The position numbers were made by a program, and so were the translations under genes. Positions 45,108 to 55,051 of a stretch of 60,866 nt of DNA are shown here, piece after piece. The stretch comes from Candidatus Poribacteria bacterium (GTDB taxonomy: Bacteria; Poribacteria; WGA-4E; WGA-3G), in contig JAGFCA010000109.1 of NCBI GenBank assembly GCA_022394755.1, positions 1 through 60,866 on the forward strand, given 5' to 3'. How positions within the stretch are numbered: position 1 is the first letter of the stretch; every line of letters starts with the position of its first letter. Under the pieces are notes generated by a model. That model made no database searches and was not told the DNA's origin. It was given only the letters and a program-made list of their open reading frames with translations.

Positions 45108-46382
45108 ATGCTACCACGTCGTATCCTCCTCGCTGCCTTTGCTATCTCTGCTTCAGCAAGTTTCCTTCTTTGTGGCTATGAGTTTATCAGAGCAGTATCC
45201 ACATCATTATATGTAACTTACTATTCTGCTGAGAACTTACCAAGAGTTTGGATTGCTGTTTTCCCAAGTGTCTTGTTATTTATCTACTTTTATGGACGTC
45301 TACTTTCAGCCTATGGGGCAACACGTGCCTTGGTTATAACCTCACTCTTTTCAAGTTTTTTAATTTTTGGATGTTTCTTAGCCTTAAGAATGGGATTTCA
45401 TTTTGCTGCTGCTATTATATATGTCTTTCGTGAAGTATATATCGTGATAATAATAGAGCAAATTTGGTCATTTGTTAACAGTACATTAAACCCAAAACAG
45501 GCTAAGACAATTAACGGTCCTTTTTGTGCCATTGCATCGTTAGGGTCTGTGTGTGGCGGAATGTTCGTAGGAGCTTATGCAGCATCAATGGGATCAATTA
45601 ACCTACTACTTGGTGCAGGTATATCATTAATTCCTACAGCTCTTTTTGCTGTAATTGCATATAATCTTGCTGGAGAACCAAAACCTACAGACATCGAAGC
45701 AGGAGGAAAGCTTGGCCATCTTGGGATTAGAACACTTTTTCAATCTAAGTACTTGCTGATGGTAGCAATATTAATTATTAGTACACAGGTCATTTCAACT
45801 GTTCTTGATTTTACTTTTAATAGGTTTGTTGAAGCAGAAATTACAGATACTGATTCAATGACTTCATACTACGGAATATTCTATGCAAGACTTGCTGCAA
45901 TATCTGCAGTATTACAATTACTTATTGTTCCACTTGCTCTTCGATTAGTTCCTATTAGAATAATTCATATCTTTATCCCAATAATACATCTATTGAATGG
46001 ACTTATTCTATCAATTACTCCTTCACTTAAAACAGGTTCAAGAGGATTTCTAACATTCAAAGTCTTAGATTATTCTCTCTTTCGAGCAGGAAAAGAGCTC
46101 TTCTATATGCCTTTGTCCTATGATGAAAGATATCGATGCAAACAAATAATTGATTCGTTCGGTTACCGATCAGCCAAAGGTGCTAGTGGAGGTATAATTG
46201 AATTAGTACAGATTATATTGAAGAGTATCCGAGGTGTTAAGACAATTCCAGGTGTTGCCCTTTCTATAACTGTCATGTTTATTTCATGCTTTTGGGGTAT
46301 TCTTGTCTCAAATATATCATCAAAATATCTGAAACTTGAGAAAACGGTTAAATCGGTTGACATTACAGATACTAATATGTAG
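45108..46382 (+). CDS. MFS-like transporter related to ATP/ADP (NTT) carriers
   Basis: The 424-residue protein has about ten to twelve hydrophobic helices across its length. The final third contains FKVLDYSLFRAGKELFYMPLSYDERYRCKQIIDSFGYRSAKG (conserved core: FRAGKELFYMPLS and RYRCKQIID), characteristic of the nucleotide-transporter family (NTT/TlcC-like) and of its bacterial MFS relatives. True ATP/ADP exchangers serve intracellular bacteria, but related proteins occur in free-living bacteria with unknown substrates. The ATG at 45108 lacks a strong ribosome site. A lipoprotein gene follows after 40 nt. Confidence 0.7.
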   Translation: MLPRRILLAAFAISASASFLLCGYEFIRAVSTSLYVTYYSAENLPRVWIAVFPSVLLFIYFYGRLLSAYGATRALVITSLFSSFLIFGCFLALRMGFHFAAAIIYVFREVYIVIIIEQIWSFVNSTLNPKQAKTINGPFCAIASLGSVCGGMFVGAYAASMGSINLLLGAGISLIPTALFAVIAYNLAGEPKPTDIEAGGKLGHLGIRTLFQSKYLLMVAILIISTQVISTVLDFTFNRFVEAEITDTDSMTSYYGIFYARLAAISAVLQLLIVPLALRLVPIRIIHIFIPIIHLLNGLILSITPSLKTGSRGFLTFKVLDYSLFRAGKELFYMPLSYDERYRCKQIIDSFGYRSAKGASGGIIELVQIILKSIRGVKTIPGVALSITVMFISCFWGILVSNISSKYLKLEKTVKSVDITDTNM

Positions 46383-46422
46383 AATACATGCAATCTATGA
46401 CTCTAATTAAAGGTAGGAAACT

Positions 46423-47181
46423 GTGAAAAATACCACTTATGCGAATATTTTGAAGTTTGTTTTCAATAATGGAATTATGATTTTTTTCCTCCTTATGATA
46501 GTTGGGTGTGCATTTACGCCTCAGCCGAATATTGATGTATTCATTGAACCTGTTGAAAATACTTCTTACACATCATTGAATCCTGAGACAGGGGCAGTAA
46601 CTATTGTACAAAAAGGGGTCGCAGTTACAATAAGACCAATTGACGAAATAGAACTTTTCTCCTTCACTGAGAACCCACGCATTAATCCGTATATATTTGT
46701 GGAAAATAATGGTAACGTCACACCAATTTACACAGTTTTTGAATTAGTAGTCCATAATCTTGAATCTTCTCGTGTCTTAGTTGATGAATCTGCATTACTT
46801 ATTGATCATGGGGGTGCTCAATACGCGAATCTCCCTTATGAATACTTTAAGGATCTTTATCAGAATGTAGATGGTAACGGACAAAGTGCCTTTCCCTCAA
46901 GCCATTATCCTTATGGACGTAGACATTATCCATTTTACCAAACTTATTCAGATTTGGAAGCATTAAAAGATGGACAGGCAATAATTGCAGAGAGTCTTTT
47001 TGAAAGAGGAAAATTATTTCACGGGGCTAAACGTAGTGGATATATAGTATTTGACAAATTGGGTCTTGATACAACAGATATGCGAATAATTATTCCAGAA
47101 ATTCGTATTGTAGTCTCAGATAGCAAACAAGAAAAACTAAAATTCAAATTTGACTTCAGACAAGTTGTTGCTGAGAAATAA
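46423..47181 (+). CDS. Predicted lipoprotein of unknown function
   Basis: The 252-residue protein has a type II signal peptide with lipobox MIVGC and acylation Cys29. The mature part is beta-rich, with no domain I recognise; it contains VTPIYTVFELVVHNLESSRVLVDESALLI and a late FKFDFRQVV segment. The middle resembles regions of uncharacterised envelope lipoproteins that measure protein-protein contacts, but this is not specific. The GTG start follows AGGAA. It lies 40 nt after the transporter gene and 60 nt before the amino acid binding protein, so it could belong with either. Confidence 0.7.
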   Translation: MKNTTYANILKFVFNNGIMIFFLLMIVGCAFTPQPNIDVFIEPVENTSYTSLNPETGAVTIVQKGVAVTIRPIDEIELFSFTENPRINPYIFVENNGNVTPIYTVFELVVHNLESSRVLVDESALLIDHGGAQYANLPYEYFKDLYQNVDGNGQSAFPSSHYPYGRRHYPFYQTYSDLEALKDGQAIIAESLFERGKLFHGAKRSGYIVFDKLGLDTTDMRIIIPEIRIVVSDSKQEKLKFKFDFRQVVAEK

Positions 47182-47241
47182 GAATTATTACATTTATTAT
47201 TAAAGAATATTGTCGCTCTAATATTTAAGGAGTAATAAGTA

Positions 47242-48405
47242 ATGAGAAAATGGTTGATAGGACTATTATTAATACCTATTGTGTTTGTCCTGGGTTGTGA
47301 TTCAGGAAATCAAGTTAGGGTTGCTGTAGCAGGTCCATTTACTGGAAACGCAGCTGCCTTTGGTGAAATGATTAAAAGAGGGGCAGAACTTAAAGCAAAA
47401 GAAATCAATGAAGCCGGTGGAATTAATGGAAGACAATTGAAGCTACTTTTTGGGGATGATACCGGCACAGAAAAAGAAGCTAAAGCTGTCGCAACACGTT
47501 TTGCAACAGATAGACGAGTACTCGCTGTTGTTGGACATTTTAATAGCACATGTTCTATAGCAGGGAAACCAATCTATAAAGAAAATGGAATTGTGGAGTT
47601 GTCCCCCGGGTCAACGAATGTAGATGTTTGCCAAGGTAGCGACTGGACATTTAGGAATCTTTATCGAGACGATTTTCAGGGCGCATTCATTGCAAAATAT
47701 ATTAAGACTTACCTAACAGAATATAAAACTGTCGGTGTCATTTTCGAGAATGACGACTATGGACGAGGATTAAGAGATGGGTTTCTTGCTGAAGCAGAAA
47801 AAATTGATCTTAGTGTCGTCGCCGATACCGCATACGATAGAGATACAACAGATTATACAGCTCAACTTACCAATATAAAAGCTGAAAATCCTGATATGCT
47901 TCTAATTTCTGGTTTATATGGACAAGCCGGATTAATTGCTAAACAGGCACGAAATTTGGGTATCACTGCACCGTTTTTTGGTGCTGATGGGATTGATTCT
48001 CCTGAATTTATAATTATTGCTGAAGATGCAGCAAATGGAACCTACTTGTCAACACCATTCACATTTAGAGCCGGTGGTGATGAAGCAGCAAACGTTGCAA
48101 AAGCATTTGAAGCTGAATTTGGTGTTCCACCAGATACTTGGGCTGCACTTACTTACGATGCAATGGGGATGATAGCTGAGGCAATTGAGAAAACTTATAA
48201 CAGTGATGCACCACTCGCTGAAAACAGAAAAGCAATACGTGATCATTTAGCTGGATTAGATACACCTGAGGAAGGATACACAGGAATCACTGGACTAACA
48301 TATTTTGACAAAAACGGTGATACAGTTAATAAACCTGCTTATGTTAAAATCGTAAAAGACGGAGAATTCACTATGGCTGAAAATCAATTGTTAGATTCTG
48401 AATAA
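47242..48405 (+). CDS. livK: Branched-chain amino acid ABC transporter substrate-binding lipoprotein (LivK-like)
   Basis: The 387-residue protein has a lipobox LGC with Cys19, then a type I periplasmic binding fold: VRVAVAGPFTGNAAAFGEMIKRGAELKAKEINEAGG, VVGHFNSTCSIAGKPIYKENGI, GVIFENDDYGRGLRDGF and AALTYDAMGMIAEAI. These are typical of Leu/Ile/Val or related amino acid binding proteins of the HAAT family. AAGGAG precedes the ATG. Two matching permeases follow directly. The true ligand may be another amino acid or an amide compound. Confidence 0.92.
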   Translation: MRKWLIGLLLIPIVFVLGCDSGNQVRVAVAGPFTGNAAAFGEMIKRGAELKAKEINEAGGINGRQLKLLFGDDTGTEKEAKAVATRFATDRRVLAVVGHFNSTCSIAGKPIYKENGIVELSPGSTNVDVCQGSDWTFRNLYRDDFQGAFIAKYIKTYLTEYKTVGVIFENDDYGRGLRDGFLAEAEKIDLSVVADTAYDRDTTDYTAQLTNIKAENPDMLLISGLYGQAGLIAKQARNLGITAPFFGADGIDSPEFIIIAEDAANGTYLSTPFTFRAGGDEAANVAKAFEAEFGVPPDTWAALTYDAMGMIAEAIEKTYNSDAPLAENRKAIRDHLAGLDTPEEGYTGITGLTYFDKNGDTVNKPAYVKIVKDGEFTMAENQLLDSE

Positions 48406-48474
48406 CACAACTAATTTTCGACCTCACCACCTATTTAATAGGGTAAAGGAATCCTTAAATATACGGTATTCAAT

Positions 48475-49440
48475 ATGGATGAATTTTTTCAACAATTGAT
48501 AAACGCATTAGTTTTGGGCGGTATTTATGCTCTAATTGCAGTTGGATATACTATGGTCTATGGAATAATCCAACTGATCAACTTTGCCCATGGTGAAGTT
48601 TTCATGTTAGGAGCATACTTTGCTTTTACATTGGTTACCGCATTTCATTTACCCTTTTGGGCAGCGGTTCCTATCAGCATGATCCTTTGTGCAGGATTTG
48701 GATTGCTGATGGACTATGTAGCCTACCGACCTATTAGGAATGCCCCACGCCTTTCTGCACTAATCACTGCTATAGGTGTTTCAATTGCCTTACAAAATAT
48801 AGCCAGGATAATATGGGGGGCAAAACCAAGACCATTTCCGTCCGATTCTCTTCCCTCTTTCATGCGACAACTTGGACAAAATGAAACACCCGAAATCTAC
48901 TTTTCACTCCTTGGTATTGAATTCACTCAAGCCAATATCTCATTTTCGGAAAATGTCTCTATAGCATATCTTGATTTCTTTATAATACTCCTTGCTATAA
49001 TTCTTATGGTGGCTTTAAACCGATTAGTTACTCTTACAAAAATTGGAAAAGCAATGCGAGCATGTGCACAGAGCCGTATAGCAGCAAATTTAATGGGGAT
49101 TAATACAAACAGGGTAATTGCTGTTACATTTGCAATTGGGTCCTTCTTAGGTGCAATAGCTGGAGTAATGGTTGGTGTCCGAGAATATATTGAGCCAACT
49201 ATGGGTTATTATAAAGGAGTTGCTGCTTTTGCCGCCGCTGTTCTGGGTGGTATTGGAAATATCACTGGAGCGATGTTCGGTGGTCTCTTAATAGGTTTCG
49301 CTGAAGTGTTTGGCGCAGGATATATCCCTTACGGGTACGGGTCAGGTTATCGAATCGCAATTGCATATATTGTAATGATAATTGTAATCCTAATACGTCC
49401 TACTGGGTTATTTGGAAAATCTACCGGTCATCGTGCATAA
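48475..49440 (+). CDS. livH: Branched-chain amino acid ABC transporter permease LivH-like
   Basis: The 321-residue integral membrane protein has eight to nine helices and the family blocks LVLGGIYALIAVGYTMVYGIIQLINFAHGEVFMLGAY, GKAMRACAQSRIAANLMGINTNRVIAVTF (the EAA-like loop contacting the ATPase) and AAVLGGIGNITGAMFGG. It forms the transport pore with the downstream LivM-like protein. It follows the binding-protein gene by 69 nt. Confidence 0.94.
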   Translation: MDEFFQQLINALVLGGIYALIAVGYTMVYGIIQLINFAHGEVFMLGAYFAFTLVTAFHLPFWAAVPISMILCAGFGLLMDYVAYRPIRNAPRLSALITAIGVSIALQNIARIIWGAKPRPFPSDSLPSFMRQLGQNETPEIYFSLLGIEFTQANISFSENVSIAYLDFFIILLAIILMVALNRLVTLTKIGKAMRACAQSRIAANLMGINTNRVIAVTFAIGSFLGAIAGVMVGVREYIEPTMGYYKGVAAFAAAVLGGIGNITGAMFGGLLIGFAEVFGAGYIPYGYGSGYRIAIAYIVMIIVILIRPTGLFGKSTGHRA

Positions 49441-49487
49441 CAGTATCTATTTACTAAATTAGTTACAATAAACTCAAGTGGAATTAA

Positions 49488-50543
49488 ATGATGCAGAATA
49501 GTTTATCCTTTTTCAACACAAGAATATTAAAGAACAGTTTATCATCGAAAAATATCGTATTATGTCTATTCGTCCTATTATTCCCTGCAATTATGTATTA
49601 TGGATTGGATAGTATTTCGTTGATTTTATCCAAAATTAATATATATCCACCCATTCCACCTGGCGATTATATGGTATATATAACTGTTCAAGTCTGCATA
49701 TATATCCTACTCGCTATCGGTTTAAACATAGTTTGTGGTTATACTGGATTGTTAGATCTTGGGTATGTAGGTTTTTATCTAATCGGTGGATATACAGTTG
49801 GACTCTTGATGGTTAGACTTGGACTTAGTTATTGGTTTGCATTACCAATTGCGATTATACACGGAGCAGGTTGGGGGTTATTACGTGGAGCTCCAACGTT
49901 AAGACTCACTGGGGATTATTTCGCAATTGTTACATTCGGTTTCGCAGAATTCCTACGAATAGCAGTAAAAAATGAGATTTGGTTGATAGGAGATATTAAT
50001 GGGTTTGTTAAGAAAATTCCACCGGTTTCTATTCCGTTTACCGAGATAGAATTCAGGGAAAATTGGCATCACTACTATCATATTCTAATCCTAATTGCAA
50101 TCGTTATTTTTGTATCATATAGATTACAACATTCTCGGATCGGTAGAGCATGGATAGCCATTAGAGAAGATGAACAAGCTGCCGCTTCAATGGGTATAAA
50201 CATAAGTCGATATAAGTCACTTGCATTTGCAATCAGTGCTGCAATTGGTGCAATTGGTGGAGGTTTCTTAGCACAATTTTGGGGAGATCTTAGTGCAAGA
50301 ACATTTGAATTCTGGGAATCAATTCTAATTCTTTGTATGGTAATACTTGGAGGGAAAGGTAGTATAAAGGGGTCTATAATCGGGGCAATTTTTATCGGAT
50401 TTTTAGGTGAGATACTCCGATTTATTCCTGATCAGTTAGATTTACCAGAATTAGCTGGTGCGCGGTACTTGGTATACGGAGTGATTTTGGTGCTACTTAT
50501 GCGTTTCCGTCCAGATGGTCTTATCTTTAAGAAATCGGGATAA
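49488..50543 (+). CDS. livM: Branched-chain amino acid ABC transporter permease LivM-like
   Basis: The 351-residue membrane protein shows LLAIGLNIVCGYTGLLDLGYVGFYLIGGYTVGLL, LTGDYFAIVTFGFAEFLRI, the cytoplasmic loop SRIGRAWIAIREDEQAAASMGINISRYKSLAF, and ILGGKGSIKGSIIGA, all LivM hallmarks. It is the last gene of this run on the plus strand. The two ATPase genes (livG and livF) that normally follow are absent, because the next gene is on the opposite strand. The system must borrow ATPases encoded elsewhere. Confidence 0.94.
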   Translation: MMQNSLSFFNTRILKNSLSSKNIVLCLFVLLFPAIMYYGLDSISLILSKINIYPPIPPGDYMVYITVQVCIYILLAIGLNIVCGYTGLLDLGYVGFYLIGGYTVGLLMVRLGLSYWFALPIAIIHGAGWGLLRGAPTLRLTGDYFAIVTFGFAEFLRIAVKNEIWLIGDINGFVKKIPPVSIPFTEIEFRENWHHYYHILILIAIVIFVSYRLQHSRIGRAWIAIREDEQAAASMGINISRYKSLAFAISAAIGAIGGGFLAQFWGDLSARTFEFWESILILCMVILGGKGSIKGSIIGAIFIGFLGEILRFIPDQLDLPELAGARYLVYGVILVLLMRFRPDGLIFKKSG

Positions 50544-50606
50544 TTATACAGCCATTACTACCCCTCAAGTTTCTTATTGATCATCTTTACTTTATGACAC
50601 ACTCTC

Positions 50607-51617
50607 TCAAGTTTTCCAAATTCTCGGCATTAGTAATTCCATTATCAACAACAATAAAGCGAAGCCTACAAACCATTGATACCTATCTTGGTATTCCCCA
50701 TCAGATCTAATTCTATATTTCTGCTTTTCAAGCTTAGATAAATCAGAAACCAATTTGGAAATACCTTCATTAACATGATAATATTGACCATTTCCAGATG
50801 ATGCTATATCCATTAGATGCTGTTCATCTAATTTTGTTAATACCAATTGTCCATTCATATCCCTTTTATAGCCTTTGCTTTTTTCTGGAAGTAATATTGG
50901 AGTCGGTTTGTTAGCTGAACCTACTCCAATGCAGAAGGTATATATTCCATTCTGTAGAGCAGATTCTACCTCAGTAAGAGTTCCTACGCTATGATCCTCA
51001 CCATCTGTAAATAATATTACTATCTTATGTGCTCTTGAATTAGGTAATTCTGTATTGAATCTATCTTGTTCCGTGGTTAACCTCGATGAAACAACATTCA
51101 TAGCATTCCCGATATTTGTTCCTCTATGTACAATGGTTTCAGGGGTCACTGCATCCAAAAACTCCGATAGAGTATGGAAATCATAGGTTAATGGACATAC
51201 AACAAAACTCTCCTCAGCAAAATATAGTATTCCAACCCGATTTCCACCAAGTTGAGTTAACAGATCTGACATTAGATGTTTAGCTTGTGTAAGGCGTCTG
51301 TCTGAATTTGTATCTTTTGCAAGCATACTTGTTGATATATCTAATGCAAGATACACATCTAACCTTTCTGAAACACTTTCTGGTTTTGCCCCCCATTGTG
51401 GTCGTGCTAACCCAAAACACATTAAAGAAAAGCATAACAGGAGTAATAGGATTCGCAATTTGTATACAAATATTTGTATCGGTGAAATTCTGGTTTGGAA
51501 TAATAGGAGTGACTTTTTCTTTCGAAAAAAACCATAAATTAGGAAAAATACTATGATTGGAAAACCAATCCATAAAATACTAAGATATTCGGGACTGCCA
51601 AAACGGAACCAATTCAT
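50607..51617 (-). CDS. VWA-domain membrane protein (BatA/BatB-like)
   Basis: The 336-residue protein has two N-terminal membrane helices (about 10-30 and 52-70) and a von Willebrand factor A domain with the metal-ion site D93-x-S95-x-S97 (ALDISTSMLA), a RGTNIG loop holding the MIDAS Thr, and FTDGEDH. A C-terminal helix covers about residues 312-332. This is the Bat/aerotolerance layout, in which VWA proteins partner with MoxR ATPases. None of those partners is in the window, so its function is uncertain. The gene converges with livM. Confidence 0.85.
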   Translation of the reverse strand: MNWFRFGSPEYLSILWIGFPIIVFFLIYGFFRKKKSLLLFQTRISPIQIFVYKLRILLLLLCFSLMCFGLARPQWGAKPESVSERLDVYLALDISTSMLAKDTNSDRRLTQAKHLMSDLLTQLGGNRVGILYFAEESFVVCPLTYDFHTLSEFLDAVTPETIVHRGTNIGNAMNVVSSRLTTEQDRFNTELPNSRAHKIVILFTDGEDHSVGTLTEVESALQNGIYTFCIGVGSANKPTPILLPEKSKGYKRDMNGQLVLTKLDEQHLMDIASSGNGQYYHVNEGISKLVSDLSKLEKQKYRIRSDGEYQDRYQWFVGFALLLLIMELLMPRIWKT

Positions 51618-51760
51618 AGCAAATGACAGGTGTTAGGAGAATAGAATGTGTGAGAAGGGTTTTCAAATATCATAGAACAACTACAAAAGATGTGCTTAGT
51701 TAGATAGGTTACAACACCTAATATGTAGGGATTTGGAGGAAATAGAATTACAATATCTTT

Positions 51761-53470
51761 CTAAATATTCGAATTCAATAGGTCAATCCGTTTGTTATAT
51801 TTCTCAACTTCCGATGTAATTCTTGCCTGATCCCAATTCTGTTTCTCTCCAATCAATTCAGCAATAGACCCTGCAATATCCATCCCTTGTCCTTGTGTCC
51901 ACCCTATACGTGTCCGTCTCCAGAGTATATCTTCAAGTGTAATTGCCATTTCACCCCAGCACGAGTATGCGATTTCAGCCTTTATAAATGGCAACTTTTC
52001 AGAGATTGGATCAGAAAGTGTGGAATCCTCAGAAACAAGCTTATTGATTTTTATATAACCTTCCATACCGTATCGTTGAATTAATCTATCTCTGTCGTTG
52101 GCTATGCTTGAACTCTTTAAAGTATCCATATCTATGTTGTTGGGCATAAGATTATTATCAGATATTGCTGCTGGAAGGGGTAACAACGCAGTCTTACAAT
52201 CCCTTGCCACATTTAGAGATTCAGCAATATAATCAACGGTTTCTTCTGCTATCTGTCTATGTGTCGTTAACTTTCCTCCATAAACATACAATATACCACT
52301 TTGACTATCAGTAATTAGATGATCTCTTGACACAAACTCTGAACGAGAGTTGATACGACTTTGTGATCCATTGTTAGCAATTAGTGGACGTACACCAGCA
52401 TAAGATCCAATAATTGAATCTTTATTTAATGTTAGATTCGGATAAACTCGTTGGGTTTCTGAGAGTAGATAATCTATCTCTTTTTTCGATGAACATACAG
52501 ATTCAAGCTCATTCTCTGGTGTGGTTTCAGTTGTTCCAATTATTGATGTGTCGTATTGACCGGGTAAAATGAATATTGCTCTCTGTTTTTCATTGTTGGT
52601 TTTTTCTGATTGAGTAATTGCAACTATACCGTATGGTACCTCTGTAGATGTTTCGGCACAACGGGGTAAGATTATGTGTACTCCCTTGGCTTTTTTACTT
52701 ACTAAACGTGGATGTCCATCATAACTTGGGTCTTTCTCCCATATTTTATCTGTCCACGGTCCCGTAGCAGACACAATTCGTCTTGATTTAATCTCAAAAC
52801 GTTTACCTGAAACAACATCCTCCACAGAAACTTGATACATTGAATCTGACTCATCAGGCAATTTGTTATAACCAAGAAAACGCACGTAATTGGAAATTAT
52901 ACCCCCGTGTTGATGTGCATCCTTAAGAATTGCCAGAGTTAATCTGGAATCATCAACTTGACTATCCCATAATACTACACACCCTTTTAAGCCGTCGGTA
53001 GCAATAGGACCGAGTAGGGTTTCAATCCTTTTACAATCTCGTATTACTTTGGATTTCTCATTAGGATTAGATTTCGATAGACGATTATATACACGAGCAG
53101 CAAAATCAACTCCTAAAAATGGATATGGATCATCCTTATAACAAAGTATCGCAATAGGAATAGGTTTTACAAGATTAGGTGCTGTCTGGTGGAGTATTTC
53201 ACGTTCCTTGCGGGATTGCCTTACTAAACCTATATCTAATTTTGAGATATAACGGAAACCGCCATGAATTAACTGTGAACTTGCACTACTCGTACCACAT
53301 GCAAAATCACCTTGATCAATTAATCCTGTTTTTATTCCACCATTTAATGTAAGATCTCTAATTAATCCTGCACCTACAATGCCACCCCCAATTACTAATA
53401 CATCTAATGGTTCTGACTGTAATTTATTAATATTTGCAGACCGTGTTAAATTTGAAAATTCTGCTGTCAT
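51761..53470 (-). CDS. glpD: FAD-dependent glycerol-3-phosphate dehydrogenase
   Basis: GlpD oxidises sn-glycerol 3-phosphate to dihydroxyacetone phosphate and passes electrons to quinone at the membrane. The 569-residue protein has the dinucleotide-binding G28-x-G30-x2-G33 (VIGGGIVGAG), GTSSASSQLIHGGFRYI, VVLWDSQVDDSRLTL, RRIVSATGPWTDKIW and a C-terminal alpha-glycerophosphate oxidase domain with CWGEMAITLEDILWRRTRIGW. All are diagnostic of the GlpD/GlpO family. It lies alone between a VWA gene and a DegT aminotransferase, all on the minus strand with gaps of about 150 nt. Confidence 0.93.
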   Translation of the reverse strand: MTAEFSNLTRSANINKLQSEPLDVLVIGGGIVGAGLIRDLTLNGGIKTGLIDQGDFACGTSSASSQLIHGGFRYISKLDIGLVRQSRKEREILHQTAPNLVKPIPIAILCYKDDPYPFLGVDFAARVYNRLSKSNPNEKSKVIRDCKRIETLLGPIATDGLKGCVVLWDSQVDDSRLTLAILKDAHQHGGIISNYVRFLGYNKLPDESDSMYQVSVEDVVSGKRFEIKSRRIVSATGPWTDKIWEKDPSYDGHPRLVSKKAKGVHIILPRCAETSTEVPYGIVAITQSEKTNNEKQRAIFILPGQYDTSIIGTTETTPENELESVCSSKKEIDYLLSETQRVYPNLTLNKDSIIGSYAGVRPLIANNGSQSRINSRSEFVSRDHLITDSQSGILYVYGGKLTTHRQIAEETVDYIAESLNVARDCKTALLPLPAAISDNNLMPNNIDMDTLKSSSIANDRDRLIQRYGMEGYIKINKLVSEDSTLSDPISEKLPFIKAEIAYSCWGEMAITLEDILWRRTRIGWTQGQGMDIAGSIAELIGEKQNWDQARITSEVEKYNKRIDLLNSNI

Positions 53471-53629
53471 AATTTTACTTTTGATAATTATATTGGAATT
53501 AAGAAATATTTTGAAATTGGTATGTATGCCAGATCATAATCAGGTACGAAAGAGTAATTCTTAAGTCAGAATGAGAATCAATTAAAAAATTTATAAGTTA
53601 ACTCTATTGATATATTCGAAGTTTCCGTA

Positions 53630-55051
53630 TTATTTTTTCAAGGAGTTGGCTATTTTCTCTGAATTTTGTGATACTTTGCGAATTGCTGTAAGAATACGTT
53701 CAGCAGCTCCCGAAACTGGCTTCGTTAATAGCGGTAAGAAAATTAACTGTGAACAAATTGTTTCAGTAATTGGTAGGTCTCCAGGAGAATACCCTTCATA
53801 ATCACCCCCTATCTCAGTTGAGCATAATGAACCACGACCATTCGTAAATATATCAACCCCTTCAGAAAAGAGTGGTAAAGTATGAAGTAATGGATACGGG
53901 TTACTATTTGAAGGCAGACCACCTGAAAACACAGGGATTCCGTCTCCAACTAATAGAGGATAAGGATTATTATTCGCTAATACACCTTCTCTTCGTAATG
54001 CTTCAGCAAAGACAGGGGCAGGAAGACCATGCATCTCTTCCATAATATAATGTACAGGAAAACCAAAAAATGCAGCGGGTTCTGCTCCATCATATTGATT
54101 AATTGGGTTTACTCCATTGATGTCTTGTAAGCCTTTGTTAATTTCTCGAATATATGCACGCCGATTCGTATTTAATTCATCAAGTTTTTCTAACTGTATT
54201 GTTGCAATGCCAATTGCTAATGGATGAGCACGATATTTTACTCCTAATCCCATAGGAGGTAGGTGAGAATAACTAAGTTCGGCAGGATTTAGTTTAGGAT
54301 CTCCTATGCTATCAATAGAACGATTAACTTGACCTAACATACATGCACGTTCAAATATCGTAACATCATTTGTGGCAAGTACACCACCTTCACCAGCACT
54401 GACAGCCTTACTTCCTTGTAAACTCCATGCTCCGACATGTCCAATGCTTCCTACTGCCTTTCCTTTGTAAGTTGCCCCATGGGCATGAGAACAATCTTCT
54501 AACACAGATACACCTGTCTCTTCACTAAGTGCCATCAAACTATCCATATCACATACATTCCCCCAAAGATGAACAGCTACAATCGCTCTGGTTCTATCAG
54601 TGATACGTTTTCGTACATCATCCACATCTATAACTAATGTTTTAGGATCAACTTCACAGAATACCGGTTTAGCCATCAACATAAGTGCAGGTGTGATGGA
54701 CCCCATCCAAGTATATGTAGGGCAGATCACTTCATCTCCAGGACCAACACCCATACCAAACATCGCACTATGTAAAGCTGCAGTACCATTTGTTGTACAT
54801 ACAGCATATTCTGTATTATGACGTGTACGCCAATTCCGTTCGAAGTCTTGAAGAATAGTAGATTTACCAGATAATTCGTTCCGTTCTGTCATTTCACTAA
54901 CTATTCTCGGTTCATCCTCAGTAATCTGTCTCCATTGATCTAAAATAGGAAATGGTTTCTCCTCAGATATATCAAAAACCGGAGTACCCCCTAACAATGC
55001 AGGAATATCCTTTGAAGATAATTTTGTTCTTGCTTGCTCTGATTGATTCAT
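53630..55051 (-). CDS. DegT/DnrJ/EryC1/StrS-family PLP aminotransferase
   Basis: The 473-residue protein is a fold-type I PLP enzyme. The Schiff-base lysine is K215 in LQGSKAVSAGEGG, the PLP-contacting Asp is D186 in VLEDCSHAHGA, and NGTAALHSAMFGMGVGPGDEVICP forms the phosphate-binding part. Family members aminate keto-sugars or cyclitols for surface glycans and secondary metabolites. No sugar nucleotide or glycosyltransferase genes are nearby, so the substrate is open. The length is about 80-100 residues above typical, with an N-terminal GGTPVFD segment seen in many marine homologues. The divergent 55,052-55,607 gap carries a possible TTGTGT-17-TATACT promoter at 55208-55236 on the plus strand and no gene. 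Confidence 0.9.
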   Translation of the reverse strand: MNQSEQARTKLSSKDIPALLGGTPVFDISEEKPFPILDQWRQITEDEPRIVSEMTERNELSGKSTILQDFERNWRTRHNTEYAVCTTNGTAALHSAMFGMGVGPGDEVICPTYTWMGSITPALMLMAKPVFCEVDPKTLVIDVDDVRKRITDRTRAIVAVHLWGNVCDMDSLMALSEETGVSVLEDCSHAHGATYKGKAVGSIGHVGAWSLQGSKAVSAGEGGVLATNDVTIFERACMLGQVNRSIDSIGDPKLNPAELSYSHLPPMGLGVKYRAHPLAIGIATIQLEKLDELNTNRRAYIREINKGLQDINGVNPINQYDGAEPAAFFGFPVHYIMEEMHGLPAPVFAEALRREGVLANNNPYPLLVGDGIPVFSGGLPSNSNPYPLLHTLPLFSEGVDIFTNGRGSLCSTEIGGDYEGYSPGDLPITETICSQLIFLPLLTKPVSGAAERILTAIRKVSQNSEKIANSLKK

